DNA of 64,000 nucleotides, taken from Rhodoferax sp. (lineage in GTDB: Bacteria; Pseudomonadota; Gammaproteobacteria; Burkholderiales; Burkholderiaceae_C). Under the pieces are notes generated by a model that saw only the letters and a list, made by a program, of their open reading frames with translations, made no database searches and was not told the DNA's origin. The DNA is taken from NCBI RefSeq assembly GCF_030646845.1, contig NZ_JAUSLE010000021.1, positions 1-64,000 of the forward strand. The letters are read 5' to 3'. The position numbers and the translations under genes were made by a program. Below, one piece after another: positions 52,725 through 61,657 of this stretch (the stretch's first letter is position 1; every line of letters begins with the position of its first letter).

Positions 52725-53116
52725 TGCTTTATTCCATCGCGTTCTGGTGCAGCGTCCAGGCTCAGTATCTCGTCCTCTTCAATGCTTTCGTAGGTCTCGC
52801 GAATGCGCACGACCAATGCCAGGCCAAGAGCCAGCGTTGCGACCCCGACGACGATGGCAGTCAGGATCAGGACATGGGGCAGGGGGTTCGAGTAAACCGT
52901 GAAAGCGTCGCTGAGAATCGGTGCCGTACCGCCAAGCAGCTTGGCCGGCGCGATGTACAGGAGATAGACCGAAGTCTGGAAAATGCCCAGGCCGACCAGC
53001 TTCTTGATCAGGTTGCCGCGCGCAATGACGATGAACAGCCCCGAGATCATCAGGAACACGGTGATGAAGTACGTGAAGTGACCGCCCAGCGTCATGGAGT
53101 TGGCCGCCGCGCTCAT
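52721..53116 (-). CDS. mrpC: Mrp antiporter subunit C (NuoK-like)
   Basis: A 131-residue, three-helix protein related to NuoK. IVIARGNLIKKLVGLGIFQT and LPHVLILTAIVVGVATLALG are the conserved second and third helices, with the Glu-free pattern usual for MrpC. The C-terminal tail is acidic (ESIEEDEILSLDAAPERDG). It is a structural subunit linking MrpD with the rest. Overlaps with both neighbours are four bases. Confidence 0.92.
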   Translation of the reverse strand: MSAAANSMTLGGHFTYFITVFLMISGLFIVIARGNLIKKLVGLGIFQTSVYLLYIAPAKLLGGTAPILSDAFTVYSNPLPHVLILTAIVVGVATLALGLALVVRIRETYESIEEDEILSLDAAPERDGIKQ

Positions 53117-53538
53117 TCGTCAACGTTGCCGCGATCGGCGAACATGTAAAAAATCTTCAGCATCACACCCGACACCGTGGTGGCGACGCCGACCTCGACC
53201 CAGAAGATGCCGCGGTGCTGGCCGTGCACCGGGTCAGGATCGAGCACGAAGTAGTCCAGGTAATTGCCGCCCAGCAGCAGCCCGGCCACGCCGACGCCGG
53301 CGTAAATCAGCACGCCAATGGCCATCATGGATTCGACCAGTGGCTCGGGCACGACCTTGCGTGCATCGGCCAGGCCGTAAATCAGCGCATAGAAAATGAC
53401 CGCTGCAGCCAGAATCACGCCAGCCTGGAAGCCACCGCCAGGGCCGAAGTCGCCGTGGAATTGCACGTACAAGGCGAATAGCAGGATGAACGGAATCAGC
53501 AGCTTGGCGATGACCCGCAGAATCAGGTCGTTCTTCAT
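53113..53538 (-). CDS. mrpB: Mrp antiporter subunit B (MnhB domain)
   Basis: A 141-residue membrane protein of the MnhB family. LLIPFILLFALYVQFHGDFG and PGGGFQAGVILAAAVIFYAL are the family hallmark, and GIFWVEVGVATTVSGVMLKI the last helix. It overlaps the DUF4040 gene and mrpC by four bases each, showing tight coupling. In many Mrp systems this domain is a separate MrpB, as here. Confidence 0.93.
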   Translation of the reverse strand: MKNDLILRVIAKLLIPFILLFALYVQFHGDFGPGGGFQAGVILAAAVIFYALIYGLADARKVVPEPLVESMMAIGVLIYAGVGVAGLLLGGNYLDYFVLDPDPVHGQHRGIFWVEVGVATTVSGVMLKIFYMFADRGNVDE

Positions 53539-54071
53539 GGCTTGCGGCTCCTGCGGCGACGTCGTAGCAGCGCAATCACGCCGGCACCGGCCGTGAAGAC
53601 CACTGTGGTCTCGCCCAGGGTGTCATAGCCACGGTAGCTGGCAAGCACCGCGGTTACCACGTTGGGCACATCGACCTCTTTCTTGATGTCATTCAGGTAG
53701 CGCGGCACGACATGCTGGTGTATCGGTGCATTGGGGTCGGAGAACTCCGGTAGACCCAGCGTGCCATAGACCAGCAGGCCGCCCACGGCCAGCGACACGG
53801 CCAGCGGCAACCAGGGTTTGCGCATGGGCCGGGCTTCCTCACTCTTGCACAGGTACAGCGCGCCCAGGAACAGCACGGTCGAAATTCCCGCACCAACCGC
53901 CGCCTCGGTCATCGCCACATCCACCGCGTCCATGGCGACCAGCACGGTGGCCATCAGAAAGCTGTAGATGCCACCGAGGACAATGACGCCGAAAAGGTTT
54001 CGGCTGCGCGCCATGACCCAGACGGTGACCGCCATTAAAACCATCAGCACGTTGATGATCAGGGTTTCGAT
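53535..54071 (-). CDS. DUF4040/MrpA C-terminal-like subunit with possible ATC start
   Basis: About 178 residues. The hydrogenase/MrpA-C DUF4040 stretch SRNLFGVIVLGGIYSFLMAT, DAVDVAMTEAAVGAGISTVL with a conserved Glu, and a C-terminal MbhE-like part PNVVTAVLASYRGYDTLGET match the tail of fused MrpA proteins. It is therefore the split C-terminal part of MrpA. The first standard start is GTG 54050, but an AAGGAGG site (54085-54079) sits seven bases before an in-frame ATC at 54071, which would give the expected N-terminus I/M-E-T-L-I-I-N-V-L. The start is therefore uncertain. Confidence 0.85.
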   Translation of the reverse strand: METLIINVLMVLMAVTVWVMARSRNLFGVIVLGGIYSFLMATVLVAMDAVDVAMTEAAVGAGISTVLFLGALYLCKSEEARPMRKPWLPLAVSLAVGGLLVYGTLGLPEFSDPNAPIHQHVVPRYLNDIKKEVDVPNVVTAVLASYRGYDTLGETTVVFTAGAGVIALLRRRRRSRKP

Positions 54072-54388
54072 GGTGTGTCCTCCTTGTCCGCCAGAAGTGG
54101 CTTCAGGCCGCGCACCATGCCGGCACGGGCGAGCGCGTGCGTCGCCGTCGGGCTGACGAAGAAAATCAACAAGCCGACCATCAAGAGCTTGACGGCTACC
54201 AGTGTGAATCCGGCTTGCAGCAAAAGCCCGAACAAGATCAGTCCGGCGCCCAGTGTCTCGATCAGGCTGGCGGCATGCATGCGGGTATAGAAGTCAGGCA
54301 TACGCAACAGACCCACGGCGCCCACCACGCAAAAGAAGCCGCCTGCGACCAGGCAGATCCAACTGAGACCGTCGATCCACAGGCTCAT
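54059..54388 (-). CDS. mrpG: Mrp antiporter subunit G
   Basis: A 109-residue three-helix protein of the MnhG/PhaG family. VVGAVGLLRMPDFYTRMHAA is the signature, and VKLLMVGLLIFFVSPTATHA the last conserved helix. It overlaps mrpF by four bases; its 3' end overlaps the beginning of the DUF4040 gene if that gene starts at 54071. Role: peripheral membrane subunit of the antiporter. Confidence 0.93.
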   Translation of the reverse strand: MSLWIDGLSWICLVAGGFFCVVGAVGLLRMPDFYTRMHAASLIETLGAGLILFGLLLQAGFTLVAVKLLMVGLLIFFVSPTATHALARAGMVRGLKPLLADKEDTPSKP

Positions 54389-54669
54389 GGGGCAGGCCTG
54401 TCGTGGTCGCCCGGGTCACCCAGGTCGCCACGGCGAAAATATTTCAGCACGGCAATCGTGCCGATGACGTTGAGCAGGCCATAGACGATGGCCAGGTCCA
54501 AAAACTCAGGGCGTCCGTTGAGGAAGCCGAGGACTGCCAGCAGGAGCATAGCAACTGTGCCAATGGTGTTGGCGGCCTGAGCCCGGTCGAACACTGTCGG
54601 TCCCAGTGCGGCACGCACCAGCACCAGTGCGAGTGTAGCCAGCAGCGCGAGGGCGGCCGCAGCGAACAT
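54385..54669 (-). CDS. mrpF: Mrp antiporter subunit F
   Basis: A 94-residue, three-helix MnhF/PhaF protein. RAALGPTVFDRAQAANTIGT is the family hallmark with the conserved Asp, and LDLAIVYGLLNVIGTIAVLK the third helix. Its start overlaps the mrpE stop by one base. MrpF is one of the small subunits proposed to lie in the sodium path. Confidence 0.92.
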   Translation of the reverse strand: MFAAAALALLATLALVLVRAALGPTVFDRAQAANTIGTVAMLLLAVLGFLNGRPEFLDLAIVYGLLNVIGTIAVLKYFRRGDLGDPGDHDRPAP

Positions 54670-55154
54670 CAGACCTTGCCCTCACAGGCCGTTACGCGGC
54701 GGTCCATCTCACTGTCGATCACGCCCTGGGCGCTCGCGCGCGTGAGGCCGTGTACGAAGAACTCCTGTGCGTTCGCCTCAATGGTGATGGTGCCGGGCGT
54801 CAGGGTGATTGAGTTGGCGTGCAGCACCAGACCCACGTCGGTCATCTGGGACGGTTTGAAGCGCACCAGGGTCGGGCTGATTGGAAGCCCGGGGTGCAAA
54901 ATAATCTTGCTTACGTCCCACGACGACTTGACGATTTCCTTTAGCAGCCATGGCCAGTAGAGCAGGGCACGGGGACCCAAATGGATGGGGTGCCCCTCTG
55001 CGTCGACGACATCCATCCGGCGCGCAAACCAGACCACGGCCAGCGCGCAACCCACTCCAGCCGACAGCAGAAACGGCGTGAAGAACCCCGACAGCAGCAG
55101 CCAGAAGAGGTAGAGGGAGACAAACAGGCTGACGGAGTGAAACACGTTGAACAA
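54669..55154 (-). CDS. mrpE: Mrp antiporter subunit E
   Basis: A 161-residue MnhE/PhaE protein and the first gene of the operon. Two N-terminal helices (SLFVSLYLFWLLLSGFFTPF and LLSAGVGCALAVVWFARRMD) are followed by the cytoplasmic domain with PTLVRFKPSQMTDVGLVLHA and NSITLTPGTITIEANAQEF, the MrpE signature. The 86 bases upstream should hold the promoter; no clear operator was seen. The whole minus-strand operon spans 55154 down to 47830. Confidence 0.93.
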   Translation of the reverse strand: MFNVFHSVSLFVSLYLFWLLLSGFFTPFLLSAGVGCALAVVWFARRMDVVDAEGHPIHLGPRALLYWPWLLKEIVKSSWDVSKIILHPGLPISPTLVRFKPSQMTDVGLVLHANSITLTPGTITIEANAQEFFVHGLTRASAQGVIDSEMDRRVTACEGKV

Positions 55155-55240
55155 AGATCAAACTGATGATTTTTCATTGTAGCCAGAGCTGCGGCGTGGC
55201 CAGCGCCAACCGCCCTCCCGCTGCGAGGATCAGGTTGGTT

Positions 55241-55840
55241 TCAATGGGCGCTACTGTCCCGCACCATGAGTTTGTCGGTGTACGCGATCGCAATGGCGGA
55301 CAGCAAAAAGGTGATGTGAATCGCGGTTTGGGCGATCAGCACTTTTTCGTCGTAGTTGGCTGCATTGATGAAGGTCTTCAGCAGGTGGATCGAACTGATG
55401 CCGATGATGGCCGTGCCGAGCTTGACCTTGAGCACAGATGCGTTCACGTGGCTGAGCCACTCGGGCTGGTCGCGGTGGCCTTCCAGTTCCATGCGGCTGA
55501 CAAACGTCTCGTAGCCACCCACAATCACCATGATCAACAGGTTCGAGATCATGACCACGTCAATCAATGCGAGCACCACCAGCATGATGATGGTCTCGTT
55601 CAGCGCCGTCACCTGCACGTCCGACGTGTAGCCGATGCTCGTCACCAAGGCCTGCAAGGCGGTCTGATTGCCGAACACAGCTTCCAGCAGATGTACCAGT
55701 TCAACCCAGAAGTGGAATACATAGACACCTTGCGCGGCAATCAGTCCAATGTACAGTGGAAGCTGCAGCCACCGGCTGGCAAAGATGAAGCGCGGGATGG
55801 GCCGCAGACGGGGGTTTGTTTCGGTGGTCGGTGCAGTCAT
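55241..55840 (-). CDS. YqhA/TIGR00645 family membrane protein
   Basis: A 199-residue, four-helix membrane protein of the UPF0114 (YqhA) family, function unknown. RFIFASRWLQLPLYIGLIAA starts the domain, NETIIMLVVLALIDVVMISN and LLIMVIVGGYETFVSRMELE are the family core, and VKLGTAIIGISSIHLLKTFI the last conserved helix. It is divergent from acs; the 157-base gap between them has two G-rich runs but no recognised site. Confidence 0.88.
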   Translation of the reverse strand: MTAPTTETNPRLRPIPRFIFASRWLQLPLYIGLIAAQGVYVFHFWVELVHLLEAVFGNQTALQALVTSIGYTSDVQVTALNETIIMLVVLALIDVVMISNLLIMVIVGGYETFVSRMELEGHRDQPEWLSHVNASVLKVKLGTAIIGISSIHLLKTFINAANYDEKVLIAQTAIHITFLLSAIAIAYTDKLMVRDSSAH

Positions 55841-55997
55841 TCTGGTCTTTTGTTTGTGCGTGGAGCCCCTGATTGTAGGGGGGCAAAAGAGGGGGGAACG
55901 GAGTCGGTAAACTCGGGGGTTTCAGTCCCGTCAGTGGCTTGTAAGTGCCAACCCCGACAGTCTCGTGCAGTTTTAGTTAATTAGAGGAGACCTACCC

Positions 55998-57995
55998 ATG
56001 AGTGCACCTTTGTCCGCCGTCGAATCAACCCTGGTTGAAAACCGCGTTTTCCCGCCCAGCGAGGCTTTCGCCAAAGCTGCCCGCATTTCGGGAATGGACG
56101 GCTACAACGCGCTGTGCGCCGAAGCCGAGAAGGATTTTGAGGGCTTTTGGGCCCGGCTGGCACGGGAAAACGTGGTGTGGACCAAGCCCTTCACCAAAAC
56201 GCTGGATGAGTCGAACGCACCGTTTTACAAGTGGTTTGATGACGGTGAGCTCAACGCCTCGGCGAACTGCCTGGACAAGCACATGGGAACGCCGGTCGAG
56301 AACAAGACCGCCGTGATCTTCGAAGCCGATGATGGAGCGGTCACCAAGACCAGCTACAAGGAATTGCTCGCCCGGGTCAGCCAGTTCGCCAATGCTCTCA
56401 AGGCGCATGGCATCCAGAAGGGTGACCGCGTTCTCGTTTACATGCCGATGACGCTTGAAGGTGTGATTGCCATGCAGGCCTGCGCTCGCATAGGCGCGAC
56501 CCATAGCGTGGTGTTCGGCGGCTTCTCGGCCAAGGCGCTGCAGGAACGCATCATCGACGCGGGTGCCGTGGCGGTGATTACGTCCAACTACCAGATGCGC
56601 GGCGGCAAGGAATTGCCGTTGAAGGCCATTGTGGATGAAGGCCTGGCGATGGGCGGCTGCGAGTCGATCAAGACCGTCTTTGTCTACCAGCGCACGGCCA
56701 CAGCCTGCAATATGGTGGCGGGGCGGGACATCACATTTGCAGAGGCGCTGGCGGGGCAAAGCATGCAATGTGCGCCAGTCCCAGTGGGGGCCGAGCATCC
56801 ACTGTTCATTCTGTTCACCTCGGGTTCTACTGGCAAGCCAAAGGGCGTGCAGCATGCCACCGGCGGCTTCTTGCTGTGGGCCAAGCTGACGATGGACTGG
56901 ACATTTGATCTGCAACCGTCCGATGTTTTCTGGTGCACGGCTGACATCGGCTGGATCACCGGCCATTCCTATGTCGCCTACGGTCCCCTGGCGGCGGGTG
57001 CCACCCAGATCATTTTTGAAGGCATTCCGACCTACCCGAATGCTGGGCGGTTCTGGCAGATGATCGAGCGCCACAAGTGCACCATTTTCTACACCGCGCC
57101 CACCGCCATCCGGTCGCTGATCAAGGCGGCCGAGAGCGATGAAAAGGTTCATCCTGCGCGCTCGGACCTGAGCAGTCTGCGCATTCTGGGTTCGGTTGGC
57201 GAGCCGATCAATCCTGAAGCCTGGATGTGGTACTACAAGCACGTTGGCGGCGAGCGTTGCCCCATCGTGGACACCTTTTGGCAGACCGAAACCGGCGGCC
57301 ACATGATCACGCCGCTGCCCGGCGCTACACCGCTGGTGCCCGGCAGTTGCACCTTGCCGCTGCCCGGCATCATGGCGGCTATCGTCGACGAAGCAGGCAA
57401 CGACGTGCCCAATGGTTCAGGCGGTCTGCTGGTTGTCAAACGGCCGTGGCCTTCGATGATCCGCACCATCTGGAATGATCCGGAGCGTTTCAAGAAGAGC
57501 TATTTCCCCGAAGAACTGGGCGGCAAAATCTACCTGGCGGGTGACGGCGCTGTGCGCAGCGCCGACCGCGGTTATTTCCGTATTACCGGCCGTATCGATG
57601 ACGTGCTGAACGTGTCCGGTCACCGCATGGGTACGATGGAAATCGAATCGGCGCTGGTTGCCAAGACCGACCTGGTGGCTGAAGCCGCCGTGGTGGGTCG
57701 TCCGGACGACCTCACTGGCGAAGCCATTTGTGCGTTTGTGGTGCTCAAGCGCCCCTGCCCCACGGGCGACGAAGCCAAAGCCATTGCCAAGGAGTTGCGT
57801 GATTGGGTGGCCAAGGAAATTGGTCCGATTGCCAAGCCCAAAGACATCCGTTTTGGCGAGAACCTGCCAAAAACCCGTTCCGGCAAGATCATGCGGCGTC
57901 TGCTTCGCTCGCTTGCCAAAGGGGAATCGATTACCCAGGATACATCGACGCTGGAAAATCCGGCGATTCTGGACCAACTGGGACAAACCTATTGA
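55998..57995 (+). CDS. acs: Acetyl-CoA synthetase
   Basis: A 665-residue AMP-forming synthetase, standard length. [20 protein letters not shown] is the ATP loop, [20 protein letters not shown] and [20 protein letters not shown] are core motifs, and [20 protein letters not shown] contains the Lys normally regulated by acetylation. It activates acetate to acetyl-CoA, feeding phaCAB and the TCA cycle. AGAGGAGA precedes the ATG. Two hairpins follow the stop. Confidence 0.96.
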   Translation: MSAPLSAVESTLVENRVFPPSEAFAKAARISGMDGYNALCAEAEKDFEGFWARLARENVVWTKPFTKTLDESNAPFYKWFDDGELNASANCLDKHMGTPVENKTAVIFEADDGAVTKTSYKELLARVSQFANALKAHGIQKGDRVLVYMPMTLEGVIAMQACARIGATHSVVFGGFSAKALQERIIDAGAVAVITSNYQMRGGKELPLKAIVDEGLAMGGCESIKTVFVYQRTATACNMVAGRDITFAEALAGQSMQCAPVPVGAEHPLFILFTSGSTGKPKGVQHATGGFLLWAKLTMDWTFDLQPSDVFWCTADIGWITGHSYVAYGPLAAGATQIIFEGIPTYPNAGRFWQMIERHKCTIFYTAPTAIRSLIKAAESDEKVHPARSDLSSLRILGSVGEPINPEAWMWYYKHVGGERCPIVDTFWQTETGGHMITPLPGATPLVPGSCTLPLPGIMAAIVDEAGNDVPNGSGGLLVVKRPWPSMIRTIWNDPERFKKSYFPEELGGKIYLAGDGAVRSADRGYFRITGRIDDVLNVSGHRMGTMEIESALVAKTDLVAEAAVVGRPDDLTGEAICAFVVLKRPCPTGDEAKAIAKELRDWVAKEIGPIAKPKDIRFGENLPKTRSGKIMRRLLRSLAKGESITQDTSTLENPAILDQLGQTY

Positions 57996-58011
57996 GGCTG
58001 CAAAAATGAAA

Positions 58012-58044
58012 GCTGGCAACCCACGTATTGAGAGGGTTGCCAGC
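58012..58044 (+). other. Perfect 11-bp hairpin directly after acs
   Basis: GCTGGCAACCC (58012-58022), an 11-base loop and GGGTTGCCAGC (58034-58044) form a perfect stem beginning 16 bases after the acs stop. No T run follows, so it is not a standard terminator by itself. It could protect the transcript's 3' end or pause polymerase before the true terminator. Confidence 0.7.
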
Positions 58045-58069
58045 CAATTTGAGCAAAAATCAAGCCCGC

Positions 58070-58097
58070 AAAAAAGCCCGCATCTGCGGGCTTTTTT
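58070..58097. terminator. Bidirectional terminator between acs and cytochrome c
   Basis: Six A, stem GCCCGCA (58076-58082), TC, TGCGGGC (58085-58091) and six T. It serves acs on the plus strand and the cytochrome gene on the minus strand, which ends at 58120. Confidence 0.92.
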
Positions 58098-58119
58098 GCG
58101 GGGAGCAGGCTAAATCAGA

Positions 58120-58422
58120 TCAGCTTGCCAGAACCCAGACAGCCAGTTTCTTGGCGTCAGCTTCGTTGACTTGCGCGTTGGCAGGCATCGGCACGGGTCC
58201 CCAAACGCCAGAGCCACCTTTGATGATCTTGGCTGCCAGTTTGTCAGCAGCATCTTTTTGACCAGCGTACTTCTTGGCGACGTCTTTGTAAGACGGGCCC
58301 ACGAGTTTCTTGTCAACAGCGTGGCATGCCATGCAGTTCTTGGACGTCGCCAAGGCCTGATCGGCAAATGCAGGAGCAGCTAAAGAAACTGCGGCGACTA
58401 AGGCAAAGAGAGCATGTTTCAT
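58120..58422 (-). CDS. Class I c-type cytochrome, c551/c552-like
   Basis: A 100-residue periplasmic electron carrier. Residues 1-20 (MKHALFALVAAVSLAAPAFA) are a signal peptide. The haem site CMACH lies about residue 30, and the Met ligand is in GPVPMPANAQ near residue 77, so haem is His-Met ligated. GGSGVWGP is the usual stretch before the Met in cytochrome c551/c552. ATG 58422 has GAGGAAAT upstream. It probably donates electrons to a terminal oxidase or reductase. Confidence 0.92.
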   Translation of the reverse strand: MKHALFALVAAVSLAAPAFADQALATSKNCMACHAVDKKLVGPSYKDVAKKYAGQKDAADKLAAKIIKGGSGVWGPVPMPANAQVNEADAKKLAVWVLAS

Positions 58423-58526
58423 CGATATTTCCTCGTGGGTTGGTATACAGTCAACTAACGCTATTCTAATCGTATCGGTTGACACGCGTTGCCGATGGAT
58501 CAATTGAGAAATGACAGGAGACTGAG

Positions 58527-58772
58527 ATGTATTTACTGGGATTGGGACTCATTTTGCTGGTCTTGAAATATCTTGAAATCGGACCCGTGGCGGCTTGGGC
58601 CTGGTGGATCGTCCTGGCACCATTTGGCCTGGCTATTCTGTGGTGGACCTGGGCCGACGCTTCGGGGTACACGAAGAAGAAGGCCATGGAGCGTGAGAAT
58701 GCACGTCGACAGGCTCGAATTGACGGCAATCGCGAAGCCCTTGGCACCCTGTCCAACAAGAGAAGGCGTTGA
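58527..58772 (+). CDS. Small Trp-rich membrane protein (TIGR04438 type)
   Basis: An 81-residue protein. MYLLGLGLILLVLKYLEIGP and AWAWWIVLAPFGLAILWWTW are two hydrophobic stretches, followed by a conserved WADASGYTKKKAMERENARR segment and a basic tail. This matches the small Trp-rich family seen in Betaproteobacteria; its function is unknown. ACAGGAGA precedes the ATG. It is divergent from the cytochrome gene. Confidence 0.85.
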   Translation: MYLLGLGLILLVLKYLEIGPVAAWAWWIVLAPFGLAILWWTWADASGYTKKKAMERENARRQARIDGNREALGTLSNKRRR

Positions 58773-58789
58773 CGAATCATTAAAGAAAA

Positions 58790-58823
58790 GAAGCCCGCCC
58801 GGCAATGCCGGGCGGGCTTCTTT
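58790..58823. terminator. Strong GC-rich terminator between the Trp-rich gene and ilvD
   Basis: GAAGCCCGCCCGGC (58790-58803), AAT and GCCGGGCGGGCTTC (58807-58820) form a 14-bp stem flanked by an A/G-rich stretch on one side and TTTC on the other. It likely works for both convergent genes. Confidence 0.85.
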
Positions 58824-58846
58824 CTATCAACTGCGTGAATCGGTTA

Positions 58847-60541
58847 TCAGTAGTTGTCGAGCACAGCGCCCTTGCTGGCCGTTGAGGCGTTGAACGCAAA
58901 CTTGGCCTGCACGCCCCGGGTATAGCGGGGCTTCGGTGCCGTCCAGGCGGCGCGCCGTTTGGCAATTTCTGCGTCACTGACATTGAGTTGCAGCAGCAAC
59001 TGGTGCGCATCGATGGTGATTGAGTCGCCCTCGTGGATGAAGGCAATAGTGCCGCCTGCTGCCGCTTCCGGCGCCACGTGACCTACCACCATACCCCAAG
59101 TGCCGCCCGAGAAGCGGCCGTCGGTAATCAGTCCCACCGACTCGCCCAGACCCTGTCCGACCAATGCGCCGGTAGGGGCCAGCATTTCTGGCATGCCGGG
59201 GCCACCTTTGGGGCCCAGGTAGCGCAACACCATCACATCGCCGGCGACGATCTTGTTTGCCAGAATGGCGGTCAGGGCGGACTGCTCATCGTCAAACACG
59301 CGGGCCGGACCGGTCATCACGGGGTTTTTCAGGCCGGTGATCTTGGCCACGCAGCCCTCGGGTGACAGATTTCCCTTGAGAATGGCCAAATGCCCCTGCG
59401 CGTACATCGGGTTACTCAGGGGACGAATGACATCCTGGTCGGCACGCGGCACATCCGGCACGTCTTTCAGAACTTCTGCAATGGTCTGACCTGTGATGGT
59501 GATGCAGTCGCCGTGCAGCAAACCTGCGGACAACAGAGTTTTCATGACCTGGGGGATGCCGCCGGCGCGGTGCAGGTCCACAGCCAGGTATTGGCCGCTG
59601 GGCTTGAGGTCGCACAGCACGGGGGTCTTGACGCGCACGCGCTCGAAGTCGTCAATCGTCCATTCGACGCCAGCCGCATGGGCAATCGCCAGGAAGTGCA
59701 GCACGGCATTGGTGGAGCCACCGGTGGCCATGATGACGGCGACGGCATTCTCGATGGATTTGCGCGTCACGATGTCGCGTGGCTTGAGGTCGTTCCTGAT
59801 GGCCTCGACCAGAACTTTGGCCGACTCTCTGGCCGAGTTCACCTTCTCGTCATGCGGGTTGGCCATCGTGCTCGAATACGCCAGCGAGATGCCCAGCGCC
59901 TCAAAAGCGGATGACATGGTGTTGGCCGTGTACATGCCGCCGCATGAACCGGTGCCGGGGATGGCGCGACGCTCGATTTCCAGCAGGTCCTCGTCGCTCA
60001 TGCGGCCGGCCGCGTTCTCGCCCACGGCTTCGAACACGCTCACGATATTGAGGTCTTTGCCCTTGTAATGGCCGGGCAGAATGGTGCCGCCGTAAACAAA
60101 GATGGCGGGCACATTGGCGCGCAGCATGCCCATCAGGCCGCCCGGCATGTTCTTGTCGCAGCCGCCCACGACCAGCACGCCATCCATCCACTGGCCCTGC
60201 ACGCAGGTCTCAATACAGTCGGAAATAACCTCGCGGCTCACCAGCGAGTACTTCATGCCCTCTGTCCCCATGGCCATGCCATCAGAAATGGTGGGGGTGC
60301 CGAATACCTGGGCGTTGCCGCCGGCCTCTTCAATCGCGGCAATCGCGGCATCCGCCAGCTTCTGCAGCCCGCTGTTGCAGGGCGTGATGGTGCTGTGGCC
60401 ATTGGCAACGCCGATCATGGGCTTCTTGAAATCACCCTCTTCATAGCCCATCGCGTAGTACATGGAGCGATTGGGCGCGCGCGACTTGCCCTCGGTGATA
60501 TTTTTGCTGCGGGGGTTCATGACGACGGGTTTGGTGTCCAT
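58847..60541 (-). CDS. ilvD: Dihydroxy-acid dehydratase
   Basis: A 564-residue IlvD/Edd-family enzyme of branched-chain amino acid synthesis, converting dihydroxy acids to 2-keto acids with an Fe-S cluster. Cluster Cys are in [16 protein letters not shown] and [20 protein letters not shown]; a conserved start [20 protein letters not shown] and the C-terminal [20 protein letters not shown] confirm the family. TATGGAC at the start overlaps an AGGAGG-like region upstream. It is divergent from a LysR regulator. Confidence 0.96.
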   Translation of the reverse strand: MDTKPVVMNPRSKNITEGKSRAPNRSMYYAMGYEEGDFKKPMIGVANGHSTITPCNSGLQKLADAAIAAIEEAGGNAQVFGTPTISDGMAMGTEGMKYSLVSREVISDCIETCVQGQWMDGVLVVGGCDKNMPGGLMGMLRANVPAIFVYGGTILPGHYKGKDLNIVSVFEAVGENAAGRMSDEDLLEIERRAIPGTGSCGGMYTANTMSSAFEALGISLAYSSTMANPHDEKVNSARESAKVLVEAIRNDLKPRDIVTRKSIENAVAVIMATGGSTNAVLHFLAIAHAAGVEWTIDDFERVRVKTPVLCDLKPSGQYLAVDLHRAGGIPQVMKTLLSAGLLHGDCITITGQTIAEVLKDVPDVPRADQDVIRPLSNPMYAQGHLAILKGNLSPEGCVAKITGLKNPVMTGPARVFDDEQSALTAILANKIVAGDVMVLRYLGPKGGPGMPEMLAPTGALVGQGLGESVGLITDGRFSGGTWGMVVGHVAPEAAAGGTIAFIHEGDSITIDAHQLLLQLNVSDAEIAKRRAAWTAPKPRYTRGVQAKFAFNASTASKGAVLDNY

Positions 60542-60607
60542 AGGAGGTCTCTCTCAAAAGGGGTTGCGATTTTCAGGCAAGAGTATGCGCCGGGCTATTA
60601 TGTTGTT

Positions 60608-60630
60608 CCAATATATTTTTTATGGCTTGG
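60608..60630. promoter_or_regulatory. AT-rich divergent promoter with CCAA/TTGG dyad
   Basis: In the 104 bases between ilvD and the LysR gene, CCAA (60608-60611) and TTGG (60627-60630) form inverted half-sites around an AT-rich core, a plausible LysR-type binding site near the regulator's own start. Symmetry is weak, so this is a suggestion only. Confidence 0.35.
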
Positions 60631-60645
60631 TAATATGTTTTGCAT

Positions 60646-61614
60646 ATGAGTGAGTTGACCAACCCGTCGCCTGATACCTCGTTAACCCCGCATCTCGTTG
60701 AACTGCGGCTTTGGCGGCAGTTCGTGGCCGTGGCCGAGGAACTGCATTTTGGCCATGCCGCCACGCGCCTGCACATGACCCAGCCGCCCTTGACGCAAGC
60801 CATTGCCCATCTGGAGAGGAGCCTGGGCGTTCGCCTGTTTGATCGCACCAAGCGCAGCGTGCAACTCACCGCGACCGGTCAGGCCTTGTTGCCGGCTGCG
60901 CTGGATCTGCTGGCGCGCGCGCAGGCCTTGCCGGCTCAGGCCCGGGCGGCGGCGGCGGGCGAGGTCGGGCGCTTGCGGCTGGCCTTTGTATCTACCGTGG
61001 GTTTTGCGTTGCTGCCCCGGTGGGTGCGCGCTTTTCGGGAGATCTACCCCAAGGTGCAGCTGGACCTGCTGGAAGCGACGGGCGACCTGCAATTGCAGGG
61101 ACTCGAACGCGGGGAGGTGGACGCCGGCTTCATGCTGCATGCGCCGGGGTTCGCCCCGGCCGGCCTAGCGCATTTGCTGATCACACAAGAGCCGCTGGTG
61201 CTGGCCTTGCCCGAGCAGCACCCGCTGGCGACTCGACCCATGCTGGCTCTGGCGGACGTGCTGTCCGAGCCGCTGGTCATCTTTCCGCGGCGCATCGTGC
61301 CGTCGCTGTTCGATGCCATTTTTGCCCGCTACCACGCGGCGGGTTGCCTGCCGTTGGTGGCGCAGGAGGCCATCCAGATGCAGACCATTGTCAACCTGGT
61401 GTCGGCCGGGCTGGGTGTGGCCTGGGTGCCGGACAGCGTGCGCCAGTTTCAGCGCTCCGGGGTGGTGTACCGCGAGGTCGGAGCCACCCGCCAGGCGACG
61501 GACAAAATGTTCAGCGCGATGCCCGGCTGCGAAACCAGCCTGGTATGGGGTTCCGAGGGAGCCAGTCCGACGCTGCAGCGATTTGTTGCGTTTGCAGGGT
61601 CACAGCTCACGTGA
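60646..61614 (+). CDS. LysR family transcriptional regulator
   Basis: A 322-residue LysR-type regulator. Residues about 20-80 form the winged helix-turn-helix (FVAVAEELHFGHAATRLHMT and QPPLTQAIAHLERSLGVRLF). The C-terminal substrate domain begins GRLRLAFVSTVGFALLPRWV. ATG 60646 is preferred to the TTG at 60640. Divergence from ilvD suggests it may control ilvD, but its effector is unknown. Confidence 0.92.
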   Translation: MSELTNPSPDTSLTPHLVELRLWRQFVAVAEELHFGHAATRLHMTQPPLTQAIAHLERSLGVRLFDRTKRSVQLTATGQALLPAALDLLARAQALPAQARAAAAGEVGRLRLAFVSTVGFALLPRWVRAFREIYPKVQLDLLEATGDLQLQGLERGEVDAGFMLHAPGFAPAGLAHLLITQEPLVLALPEQHPLATRPMLALADVLSEPLVIFPRRIVPSLFDAIFARYHAAGCLPLVAQEAIQMQTIVNLVSAGLGVAWVPDSVRQFQRSGVVYREVGATRQATDKMFSAMPGCETSLVWGSEGASPTLQRFVAFAGSQLT

Positions 61615-61657
61615 GCGCAAATACTGACAGGCGGCACTTGCGTGCACAATGCCGTCC

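Noticed and set aside
61606-61617. GCTCACGTGAGC perfect palindrome at the LysR gene stop
   Set aside because: Short, overlaps the stop codon, and has no T run; chance symmetry in GC-rich DNA is likely.
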